Assembly (NCBI GenBank): GCA_029379385.1
Contig: CM055612.1
Span: 8,556,001 to 8,620,000, forward strand
Source: Quillaja saponaria
Lineage: Eukaryota; Streptophyta; Magnoliopsida; Fabales; Quillajaceae
DNA length: 64,000 bases
Direction: 5' to 3'
Below, piece after piece: positions 48,601 to 59,074 of this stretch (position 1 is its first letter; each line of letters begins with the position of its first letter). The position numbers were made by a program, and so were the translations under genes. The notes beneath the pieces were generated by a model. It did not search any database, had not been told where the DNA came from, and saw nothing but the letters and a program-made list of their open reading frames with translations.

Positions 48601-48889
48601 GTGGATTATGTGCCTAATTTAATAATTCATGAGGACTTTTATAAAACAAGTAATAGTTCATTGGATAAAGTTTAATTTACACTTATTTTTATTTTCTTAT
48701 TTTTCAAAAAGTGTTTTTGATTCCTTAATTCTTTACAACAACAAAAAGTGAACCTTTTGGTTTGATGAAAAGTTAAGTGAACTTTTATTAGCTACTCCAC
48801 AATAAAAACTCTTTTTTTTTATATAAATCAAAATTTCCATCTAAACTATGTGAGGTCATAATAGAGAAGACCTACATCGGGACATGTAG

Positions 48890-49420
48890 GAAAAAGGTCT
48901 ATATATATATACATTTATTTATATTTTCACAAATTAAAGTTTACATATCTACCATAATTACATGCATTCTTAATACACAAGTTTAGAGGTAAGTGTATCA
49001 AATTTTTCTATAATTGGGTCACAATTATAAAATACATCAAATTTAGAAGACTGAGAATGATTAAAATATACTGCAAGTTGTGAAGAGTTCAAGACCTTTT
49101 CTCAATTAAGAAGACTCGAGAGACTCCAGTCAATGCACACAAGTAGGGAAAGACGGAAGAAGTAGGGAAAGACAGAAGAAAGTTCTGCCCATCCCCCACG
49201 TGAAAAGGAATACAGAAAACATGCAAATAATAAAAAGACCTTTCCCCTCCAAAAGGGTACAAATGAATATTATAGCTTCAATTTTACTCTTCATTAAAGC
49301 GCGGGTCTTTCACTATTTCTCAACCCTTAAGTTACTCAGAAAAACTTTAATATGATATGTGAGACGGACTTAGATATTTTGCTTTGGGAGCTTAACTATA
49401 ATATATATTTTTTATTGGGA
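48890..49420. repeat. Inverted copy of the composite repeat
   Basis: About 48985-49080 is an internally deleted inverse of the 46.84-47.03 kb part (CTATAATTGGGTCA, GAATGATTAAA). About 49080-49420 is the inverse of 46480-46800 (CTCAATTAAGAAGACT, CCCATCCCCCACGTGAAAAG). About 48918-48985 matches 63170-63235 inverted. The region thus links three repeat loci. A direct doublet AGTAGGGAAAGAC is seen at 49143-49175. Its right edge lies about 100 bp from the TATA box of the next gene. Confidence 0.7.
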
Positions 49421-49509
49421 TAATTCAGGTAGACCTTAGGCAAGCACCCAAACCATCCCCCCCCCTCTTATGGCCCATTGACCCCGTCAGGTAAGTAGGA
49501 GTTTTGGTC

Positions 49510-49517
49510 TATATAAG
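49510..49517 (+). promoter_or_regulatory. TATA box of the second peptide gene
   Basis: TATATAAG lies 87 bp before the ATG at 49604. Confidence 0.7.
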
Positions 49518-49603
49518 TACTTGCATCCATAATCTAACATACATATTACAGCAGGTCATATATTTTTTGTATAAATTTGAGCAAAGGATATCCTGGTGCA
49601 AAG

Positions 49604-49973
49604 ATGGCTTTCCCTAATTATAAGTTCTCTAGAGTTATGGGAAAGGCCATAATCATAATGATAGCAGTCATGACAATGGTGTTGTTTGTAGCAACGGATG
49701 CTGCAGTGACTCTCAAACCAGGTTGGTTAATGCTAGTTCTACTTCACCCATTTGCTTGTGTTTTATAAATAGGAATTAGAATTATTAATCCGAATATATT
49801 TATTTTTGAAATAATTATACATGGCATATTGGCATATCCCTTGTTAATTTGTAGGTCGAAAAGTTCTTGAAGTTGATCCTGCATACCCAAACGATCCTCC
49901 AACGGGAGGCTATGCCAACTCAGGATCGGGAGCCTATTTTGTCCCACCAACTCCATACGGTGGATACCCATGA
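49604..49973 (+). CDS. Small secreted peptide, related to the gene at 38404 (78 aa, two exons)
   Basis: Exons 49604-49721 and 49855-49973 (237 nt) join in phase 1 within a Gly codon, exactly as in the peptide gene at 38404. The N-terminus MAFPNYKFSRVMGKA precedes a hydrophobic signal segment (IIIMIAVMTMVLFVATDAA). The mature part begins VTLKPGRKVLEVDPAYPNDP, parallel to LGREVLQNEHNPSDG in the other peptide, and ends in a Gly/Pro/Tyr-rich tail (GGYANSGSGAY, PPTPYGGYP) without the 11-residue repeats. No Cys is present after the signal. Shared G-R-(K/E)-V-L, intron phase and tail composition suggest one family that has diverged. Function unknown: a secreted signalling peptide or small wall protein is possible. 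TATA at 49510. Confidence 0.75.
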
Positions 49974-51514
49974 ATTGCCTGAGACATACAATAGTTTTCT
50001 GCCATATATATATATATATATATGAAATAAAGTACAGATTCAAGACATGCTCTGGAATTTACTACATCTCCATGCCAGAAATCCTCATATATATTTATAT
50101 ATGCAATCTGTCAGGCAGAAAGAGATTGTATAATTATAATTATAATGTGATTTAAGTTCAACCTATATGATCATTAAGTTAAGCTTATTTGGTTCTTATG
50201 ATTCTAAGATTTTTTATTTGGAGGCGTATGATCGATGACTAAAGAAGTAAGATTATTGCTTACAGTTTCAAGACCCTAATTTAAAAAGTTGATTGAAAAA
50301 TAAAATTACATTCACTTAATTTTTTCTTAAAAGATGATGAATTATTCAAAATGACTCCAATTGATTATTACTTTGATGTATTAATAAGCCGAAATCAATT
50401 ATCTTGTTAAATGTAAAATTTTTATTATCAAATTCACTCTATACCAGAATACATTATCTCTTCTTAAGTTTTGATGATATATTTACAAATTATCTTTCAT
50501 ATATATTCATAATTTTAAGAATAAGATTATTTTAATTAATATCCACATGAGATTTTTTTTTAAAATAAACTGGTTTAAACTGATCAGTTCCACAGTTTGG
50601 GCATGTATATGGACAAAAGACTCTATAATTTGGGTTGTGAAGTAAATCTGTCTCTCATTTGTAATTTTGGTTTTTCCTGCCAATCCTCCCAATCTAAGCT
50701 GGAAACTTTTTTGGTGTATTGAATCTATACCAATGTGAAATTGCTAGCTTTTGAACGGTAATTCAAGGTTTGAGATTGAATCTGACCTTAAAAAAAAAAA
50801 CAAAAACAAAAAACAAAAGTTATAATTGGCATCTACTATTATGTTCAGTTTGAGCTCAATAATATCTTATGTAATTTAAGCTTTAATTTTGATTACTAGG
50901 TTCATATAGTCCCTTCACAAATTTACACTTTCATATACTATATAATCTTATAAGATGTGCCAAACGAGTCTTACATGTGGTATTAGAGCTGGATATATAT
51001 GAATTTAGAATCCTAAAATTTGTTGAATTAACATAAAATAATAAGGTTCATATAAGTCAAATTTTTGAACTCAAAAATCAAAATCTTAAATGTGTGAGAT
51101 TGAATCCTTAATGTTGTTCCTCTTCAAAATATCTTTAATTTGATATATGGTTTGTATAATTTCATCAATTATAAGTTGATAAATTTGAATTTGTAGATTC
51201 GGTTTGACATAAGATCGAATTTAATTTTTGGATTTGAAAAATTATTATTTCATGTTGTTTTGGTCAATGAAGATCATAGGTTTTGTTTCTAGTGTGTTAT
51301 TATACATCATTAGAACCCAATCAAGGAGTTTCACTCATTATTTCAAGAAATTTGAATGAAAACCTTTTGGGTTAGAGTTAGGTTCTTAGAATTTTAATTT
51401 CAATGGATGGACAAATTTGCTTGATATAACATGAAATTGTTTTAGGGTTTTTGTTAGAATACTAGTTTAAAACAAAATCAAACAAATAATTGGAGAAAAA
51501 GCATCAAAATTAAG
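49974..51514. other. Gene-free AT-rich DNA
   Basis: The start holds the 3' UTR of the second peptide gene and a TA microsatellite (about 50007-50021). No gene, RNA or structured repeat was recognised up to the receptor-kinase remnant at 51515. Confidence 0.5.
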
Positions 51515-51637
51515 AATACTCGCTTTCCATTTTCAAAGCAAGATACACCAGACCAAGAACAATGAGATGAACTGAGGTTCTAACCAGATAGAGCATTATG
51601 GGGATCTGAAACTATGGATTTGAAAGATTAGAAAAAC
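51515..51637 (-). pseudogene. LRR receptor-kinase remnant, LRRNT part (left of the insertion)
   Basis: This segment is about 90 per cent identical to 45572-45690, the LRRNT-coding part of the receptor kinase (TACTCGCTTTCCATTTT, ACACCAGACCAAGAACAATG, GATAGAGCATTATGGGG). It stops abruptly at 51637 where an LTR-type element begins. The continuation of the same coding sequence is found at 62136. Nothing of the LRR or kinase exons lies to its left, so only about the first 85 codons of this copy survive. Confidence 0.88.
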
Positions 51638-54600
51638 TGTCACACCCTACACGGAGACATAATTGGCCAGAGAATTGGATAATCAATCCTCCGTAACCTT
51701 GACTTCAAAACACATAAATAAATACGACTCTTAATTAAAACAATGCATAAAATTAAAGTTTATAAAACAGAAGTTAACTGTAAAAGTTTACTTACTAAAA
51801 CATATAACAATTTACTAAAAATTTCGGTAGAGGTTCCCTGTATATGAAACATGTCTAAAATACAAACATTTAAACTCTGGTTATATTCAACTGGCTTACA
51901 CAACACCAATATACACATGGAGCTCTGCTCCAATTGTCATCACAACAACAAATAACTAGACTGTTTCATTACACAAAATCAAACACCTCAAAGTCCTAAT
52001 GTGACTACAAACTTTCATTATTGACCATAAGTATAAGATTATGAAGAAATACCTTGTCGCACGCTATTAACAAGTCATGAGCTCGTTGATGAAACAGAAA
52101 TCCTGTTACTAAAAAAAATCAACAGAAAAGTTGTGAGTCCTATAAAATCAATGAGTAGAAAAATGTACTCAAATAATACTAGCATAACTCAATACATGTA
52201 TATAATATATGGTCAATTAATATCAACATATCATAAATTTCAAATAACTAAGGTTACATGTACATAATTACGAAAAACATAAAACTTAACAAGTACAATT
52301 CAAGTAGTACTCTGTACAATTCAATCAAAATAATCAAAGTACACATATCATACAAAGGGCCAATAGAGTAATTTAGCCCCGCACACCTATATCTCCCACT
52401 GGACAGTTTTGCGCCCGCACACCAAATAGAATTATAAACGGAATCACTGCAATCTCCATACCTCATCCAAATCTACCCATTGGGGCTGAGTTACTAGAAT
52501 ATTTTTAATCAGTGTAAAATAATCAAATTAAAAATCTCCTAGGTGCACCCAAATTCTATTTCGAAAGTAAAAATCATTTCAGAAGAACAACATTTATGTT
52601 GGCCCTTATCAATCACAACCAATTCATTAGTCAAACACATTTCAAATAACTCATTTAAAAAACTATACATTCTTATTTACCTTTATATGAACACATTTAC
52701 TCAAATATACATAAATAGTTAAACACATAGTAATCTGGCAACCAAAGGGTAGCAGTTAACCACTCATTGTTTACCAATCTTATTTGTCACTTACTCTTGT
52801 GTTCACACGCATCGTTGATACAACAACACTTTGTGAAGCTGCAATTATATTTTCTAAGTATTACTTCGTTTATCAATTTATAAGTTATAACATTCTAATT
52901 ATGAAAATCTATAGATGCTAAGTTTTATGCATTTAAAGTTAACTTTTTTTTGCCATTTTCATAACCAACTTATAGATATGTTTGGTTTTAACTTACATAC
53001 CTAACCAATTTCAACAAAACCAAGTTTAAACATTATATTTAGGAAGTTAATTATCTTTCTTGTTTAGGAACATGGAATTAAGACATGCACCACTCCAAAA
53101 TTATCCCTTAATATGTTAGAAACAATTCTTATTCAGATATCATCAGCTAATTCAAACCATAACCCTTGACAAAATCCTTCAAACTGACTAAAGCTCACAT
53201 AAAATCCTGCACGAACCTAGCTGCAATCTAATAGTTCTATAGATAAATGTACTTCGAATCAAGTTATGAAGCTTTGCAGACTTCATTTCAATACCAAAAG
53301 CTATACTTTCTCTGTAGAACTCCTAAATTAATTTAGTCTAAAAAATATGCGCAATATTGAATTTTCTAACTTATAAAATCTGCCATGCATTCCTTCAAAA
53401 CCCTCCTAACTCCCATTTACCACACTTCATCCCACAACTAAATATTATTTGTTCATACTTACTATCCACTTTCCTTAAATCCTCAATTCACCACAATAAC
53501 TGACCATTTTTTGCTTTTGTTTATGAACTTTTTATTCAAAATTCTAATAACAACTAACAACCAAAAATTAAATCTACCAAGTTTTATTCATAAAATTATA
53601 CCTAATTTCTTGTAGAGCAGTTTGTCAAACATCTTAAATGCATAAATTACTTCAATTAATGTGTGTGTGTATATATATACCTATCCCAATTTAATCAACA
53701 TATCACAGCAATTCAACATTACTAATAATCCAAACATAAATCTTGAACTTAATTTAGTTAATCAAAGTAACCATAGGCTTGAATCATAAAATTCACTCTA
53801 AACTTCTATGTTAAAAACTTTCATTTTTACACTTTTATTGATAACCAATTCAAACCCTTCATCTATATTAACACACAAGGAGGACAAGAAATAAGTTACA
53901 GGAAGGCAAGAGAATTACCAACACACGGCTGGCCTATCAAAGTGAGCCTGCCGTTGATGAACTAGTGGTTGTTAGCAGCTGGAGCTGCTGCCACTGCAAG
54001 AAGGAGTTGCCAAGCTCTACAAGTCCAAGTGGAGGCTCCCAAAGGCTGAATAGAGGAAAAGCTCTCATCTGCACAAGGAAGGCTGCTGCATGCCCAAACA
54101 TAGTAGCTAACTTCACTGTTGCTGGCGTCAATTGGGGGTGCTCGGCCAGTTGAAGTTAAGAGGGCAAACATAGCAAGATAAAAGTAAGAGAAAATGAGGG
54201 AAACTTGGCTACAAAAAGAGTTAAGGAATGGCAGAATAGGGGAAGGCTGGAACGTGGCAATCCAATCACTCCTAAGCTGCACAATACCAGAAATAGAGCA
54301 AGAGAGAGTTGGTCTTGGCTAATGCAGGAAACTAGAGTTGCCGAGGACACCAAGAAAGCTTCATGGCTGTGTAAAGCAAAACTAGAAAATTCTGGAATAG
54401 AGCCAAGAACAGGGGAGTCACGCTCGCAAAAGAAAATGAAGGAAAGTGAGGTGGTGAAGAAGTTTCTCCAAGATTCGGTCAAGGTATATGAGAAATAAGA
54501 AATCAAAGAACAAAAGAAATGAATAAAAAAAAAATCAAGTCAAAGTCATATGCTTTAAAACACTACTAGAAAAAACTTGTTTTGTGAAGGACATAATCCG

Positions 54601-55446
54601 TCGCAAACTCATTTTGGGATGGATTATGTCTGTCAAATTTCTCGTCACAACAGAACTGATTTGTCATTAATCCATTGCTAATCATATAGCAACAAAAATA
54701 TTCTCTTGCTATTCCATTGCAAATCATTGGTACAAAAATTAAATATTACCGTCGTTAAGTTGCTATAACAACATTCCCTGCAATTTAGTCGCAAATTCAA
54801 AACAACAATATTTAAAATTGTCACAAATCCATTGCAAAATTAAAATTTTCATTTTTTAAATTTCATCGCAAATCCGTCTCTAATTTTAAAAGTGAGATCC
54901 GTTATCTACATTGTAAATCGACAACAAATCCATCACTATTATCATTCAAGTTTGTCGCAAAGTCGTCATAAATTTTAAAATTAATAATTTTCAATTCCAT
55001 CACATATCTGTCACAAAGCAGTCGCAAATTACATTCCGTCAAAAATCTATCACCAATCTGTCACTAATTTTAAATTCAATATATAAAATTCATGACAAAA
55101 CGCTAATTTTCTTAAAATATTTACATATTTTAATCTTATTTTCCACATATTTTTACATCCTATTTTGAATAGTTAACATCAAGATATTCAAAAACCAAAA
55201 TATAATTAACACAACAGAAAAATACATCAATTCAACAAACTTTATATTCTACATTTAACAAACCCAAATATGTGAGACTAAGATGTTCAAGACATATATA
55301 TTCACCAAAAATATAAACATCTCTTCTTATATTATAAAAAACTCCCAAAATATCTGTTGCCCTTCATGACAGATGCTCTCCAAAAATATAAAAAATAAAC
55401 ATCTCATCTTATGTAATTCTTCATGTCATTCGTTCCCCAAAATTTT

Positions 55447-56391
55447 CTATGATGACTGCGGTATCTTCTTGTAGTCTTGGAATGTGCCATTGACTGGTGA
55501 GACTCCCTTTTGAAACCACCCAAGCTCCTCTACACTTTCGGATATTATATGCCCATCATGACTCACAGAAACAGAATAAACACGAAATTTGTATCCAAGT
55601 TGTATAAAAACATGTTGAATTAACTTGGAATATTGATAAAAAAAGTTTACCGTGAGAATGCCTCCTTGGAACAAGATGAGAACTTGAATTAGTGCCTCCA
55701 AATTCTACGTTACAACAAGCATTGGCAGGATAATTTCCAAGTTAGTTCAGGCAGTATATATTTATCTTATTTCTCATAAACAAGCACAATTGGTATACTT
55801 GTATACTACTGAAAAATTGACTGTACACAGTTTTACATCTAGTGATTGCAAAAATTAAAATCTCAGACAAAAAAAGCAACCTGATACATGCAATGATTAA
55901 AATGGCATTAGACAAATGGACTAGTCAGATCTAAATCCAATAGCGCAAAGGCAGTAGTTTAGCTATTCCTTATGTTTAGACACTCTTACAAAGATATGGA
56001 TTATATAATAAAAGTTGAAGTAGTCAACTAGAGAAAGGATCTATTTCCATTGCAATTTGCAAGACATGAAAATATTGATTAACAAGCAACAAATGAAAAG
56101 ATGAACTACCAAATGATTTGATGCCTCATCAAACAATATTATATGTGGTTTCTTGAATGTTATCTTTGCAAATGTGATTATGCTTTTCTGGCCACTGAAT
56201 ACAGCATTTTAAAAAAAAACAAGATACAACCCCATAAGAGCAAGACAATCTTTGGCTATAGAAGCAATAAACATTTGTTACAAAGATGCAAGGTAAACAA
56301 TACCTGACAAAGTATACATAGGATGAAGTGTAAGATTTCCAGTTACACCAAAAGAACCAAAGTGAGCTTCGAGCTTCTGTTCAAGTACTCC
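55447..56391 (-). pseudogene. Captured fragment of an ABCF (GCN20/ABCF3-type) ATPase gene, 3' end with introns
   Basis: On the minus strand four exon remnants follow in order. 56391-56304 encodes GVLEQKLEAHFGSFGVTGNL to MYTLS. 56194-56110 encodes the signature-like SGQKSIITFAKITFKKPHII and Walker B LFDEASNHL. 55704-55651 encodes LEALIQVLILFQGGILT. About 55568-55447 encodes VSHDGHIISESVEELG, then GTFQDYKKIPQSS and TAG. This matches the C-terminal nucleotide-binding domain of plant ABCF3/GCN20-like proteins. Damage: LSGGQ lacks one Gly with a frame change at the splice, DEPS is DEAS, and the last acceptor is degenerate. Intron sequences remain, so capture was at DNA level. It is inside the CACTA element, opposite to none of its genes. 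Confidence 0.85.
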
Positions 56392-57217
56392 CTACAAAAA
56401 GGAAAATTCAGATTAAGTAATTTCAAATAATTTCAGTATATTATGATTAAAGAAAAAGTAGAAAGAACCAAAGAATTAAAATTCGTTTCGAGGTACCATT
56501 TCAATAAGTTTAAAAATAAAAACGATTCGGGAAACGGTTGGAAATGGCATGGAAACAGTAAATTATTTGGAAACGCATATGTTATAGTAAATTTAAGTAT
56601 GCTAAGGTAAAAATTTTAATATAGATATACAAAGTGAAAGAAAATATCAATTTAAAATCATTTTCAACCTTTTTTTTTTTTTTAGAGAAATAATAATTTT
56701 GAACCTTAGCATATGAAAATATGTAAAAAAAAAAAAAACACACACATATATATATATATATATAGATATATATATATATATATATTATGTAATACATATT
56801 TGTAAATAATTTAAAATATATATAATTATTATTTGAATATGTTAAAGGTTTAAAAAAATTTGATAACTCAATACAAAATAATTTTTTTTAGATTTATGTA
56901 TTTTAACAATATAATTGATAAGTAAAATTTTTATTTGCGTAACTTATTTGTCCACAATATATGTAAAAAAAAGTTATTAATTTTAACTTTTAATTTAAAG
57001 AAAACATAAACTAAAAGTTTATTGTTGTTTTCTTTGGTTAATTAATTTTGTCTAACCAGTTTGTTAGAATTCTTTTTCTTTTTTTTCATAAAATTGAATG
57101 ACTAAAATTGATGTTTTAGTTAAAAATCTTTTAAAATATATTAAATGTGTTAAATAGTTAGTGATTTAGTTATAGTCATTTTAAAGTAATGTTGGGTACA
57201 AGTAAGGCTAGCAGTCA

Positions 57218-57317
57218 AAGCCCAAAAAAGATAACACAAGTGCTCTGCCAAAGCCCAACAAAGATAACACAAGTGCTCTGCCAAAGCCCAACAAAAATAA
57301 CACAAGTGCTCTGCCTT
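57218..57317. repeat. Minisatellite, three copies of about 34 bp
   Basis: AAGCCCAACAAAGATAACAC followed by AAGTGCTCTGCC is repeated three times with two or three base changes. It lies inside the CACTA element. The minus-strand frame through it (GRALVLSLLGF repeats) has no other support as a gene. Confidence 0.85.
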
Positions 57318-58964
57318 TAATGACTTTTATATGAAACGGTGCGTTGAAGTCTTCTTCTCCTTCACGAATTCTTGTCTTCTTCTCTACCACGCATTTTTGT
57401 ACACCACGAAGAGGAGACAGAACTGTACTCTACACTTTGCACAATCGCCCGCCAAAGCAAAAATCCAAGTTGATCATGGAAAAAAAATTGCACCTCTCTC
57501 TATCTAACAGAAGTCCAGATTTGAAATTCATAAACTATCTATTTGGATCGACTTGTTTCGAGTGGAAACTGTGAAAACGACATCGATTCCATCTAAACTC
57601 CATAGGTATGTTTCTGTAGGTTAGTTTCGTGTCAGTAAGTGTGAAAACCGAATCAATTCGCCCAAAACACAAATTTTTATACCTGGGAAGGAACACGATG
57701 CAAACTTCCAATTGTTGGCAACTTATAAATACATAGAAGAGAAGTCCTCAGAAATGTTTTTTTCTTCTTTGTGCTAAAAAAAGAAAAAGAAAAGAAAGAA
57801 AGATAGTTACAACATAAGAACATTGAGAAGTCACAGGATATCAACACATCATATACAGAAGTTTGGTTCCAACTGAATGACATGTTCAACAGAAATGTAT
57901 CCTAGATTTCTGCAATGCACTGGATACTTCCATGGTAATAGAAACCGAATTGAATATCATAAAATACATATAGAAATCACCAATCTAGAGAATCACGCTT
58001 ATTTAACTCTTCAACAACTCTTAAATTCTAAACAAAATATAGATGCCAATCTGGAATCAGAAAGTGTGTCCTCGCCATGATCATCATTGGGTCATTATCC
58101 TTTCTACCACCTTACTCCTCGTACATTGTTGACATTGAGATCCACTTAAAATAAAACTCCCAAACCTTTGAGAGATAATCCCAAACTAACTGGTTTCAAC
58201 TATAAGCAAATCAAGTACAAAAATAATAATATGACAAAATTAGGTTGTAGGTTTTTCTTTTCATGAGTTATTTTAATTAAACCAATCCCAATTAAGCTAG
58301 GACTAAGCTTAATTGAATTGAATTATTTCAAGTAAAGATTATTTATACAATTTGTAATTTGACATCTATTTGTATTATCTGCACAAACAGTAACCATTGC
58401 ACAAATTAGGCATAGATTTTTAACATTTTCCAAATCACTAAAAAACACACAATGTTACCACAAATATTCACAAGAATTGTCTATACCAATAATTTGTTCC
58501 CCTTAAATATGATCTTATTAATATGTGTCTTAATTGTAGATAAATCAGTATGCATACACTTTTTGTAAAACTCCAGTAGAAGGCAAAATTTACAACTCCT
58601 TTTACTACTAATGAAATAAACTAGCATGTTAGAAAAAGAAAAAACCTCACCATATCCTTCTAATTTTTGGATATGAGTGCACCCATACAGTATCTATATC
58701 TCCCCAATGACACAGCAAAGCAGAAGATCTCCCCACTTTACTACCAAAACGAAATTGATTTATTAGCAAGACAAAAACTTCCCAATGAGAATGGACTACG
58801 CATTATATCAAACACCTTCACTTCCAAACAGAACAAAGATTCTCAGCTCAAACTATTGACTCCTAATTAACCATTAGACCATAAAGACATGAAAACACAA
58901 GTAAATATCAAAACCACAAGTATATATTCGACTATAATAATGAAATTTGTAGTTGGGTATTTAC

Positions 58965-59074
58965 CAGGAATCATTGGAGTACTCAGAAAGCTTGCCTTTT
59001 GTAGAGAAAACAATCAAAGCAACCTCAGCATCACAAAGCACAGAGATCTCATTAGCTTCCTTCAGCAGCCCTGA
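58965..59074 (-). pseudogene. Captured MADS-box exon fragment (AP1/FUL-like MIKC type)
   Basis: The minus strand reads [20 protein letters not shown], then [15 protein letters not shown], and meets a donor GTAAATACC at 58964. This is the second half of a type II MADS domain, closest in memory to the SQUAMOSA/AP1-FUL group ([23 protein letters not shown]), and the donor falls at the normal exon 1 end. The DNA-binding N-terminal half is absent, and the sequence left of GLLK is unrelated. It is inside the CACTA element, so it is a transposon-captured fragment. The other MADS exons were not found. Confidence 0.85.

Noticed and set aside
53937..54506. Several overlapping frames of 60-116 codons
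   Set aside because: They lie inside the LTR-type element and have no recognisable protein.
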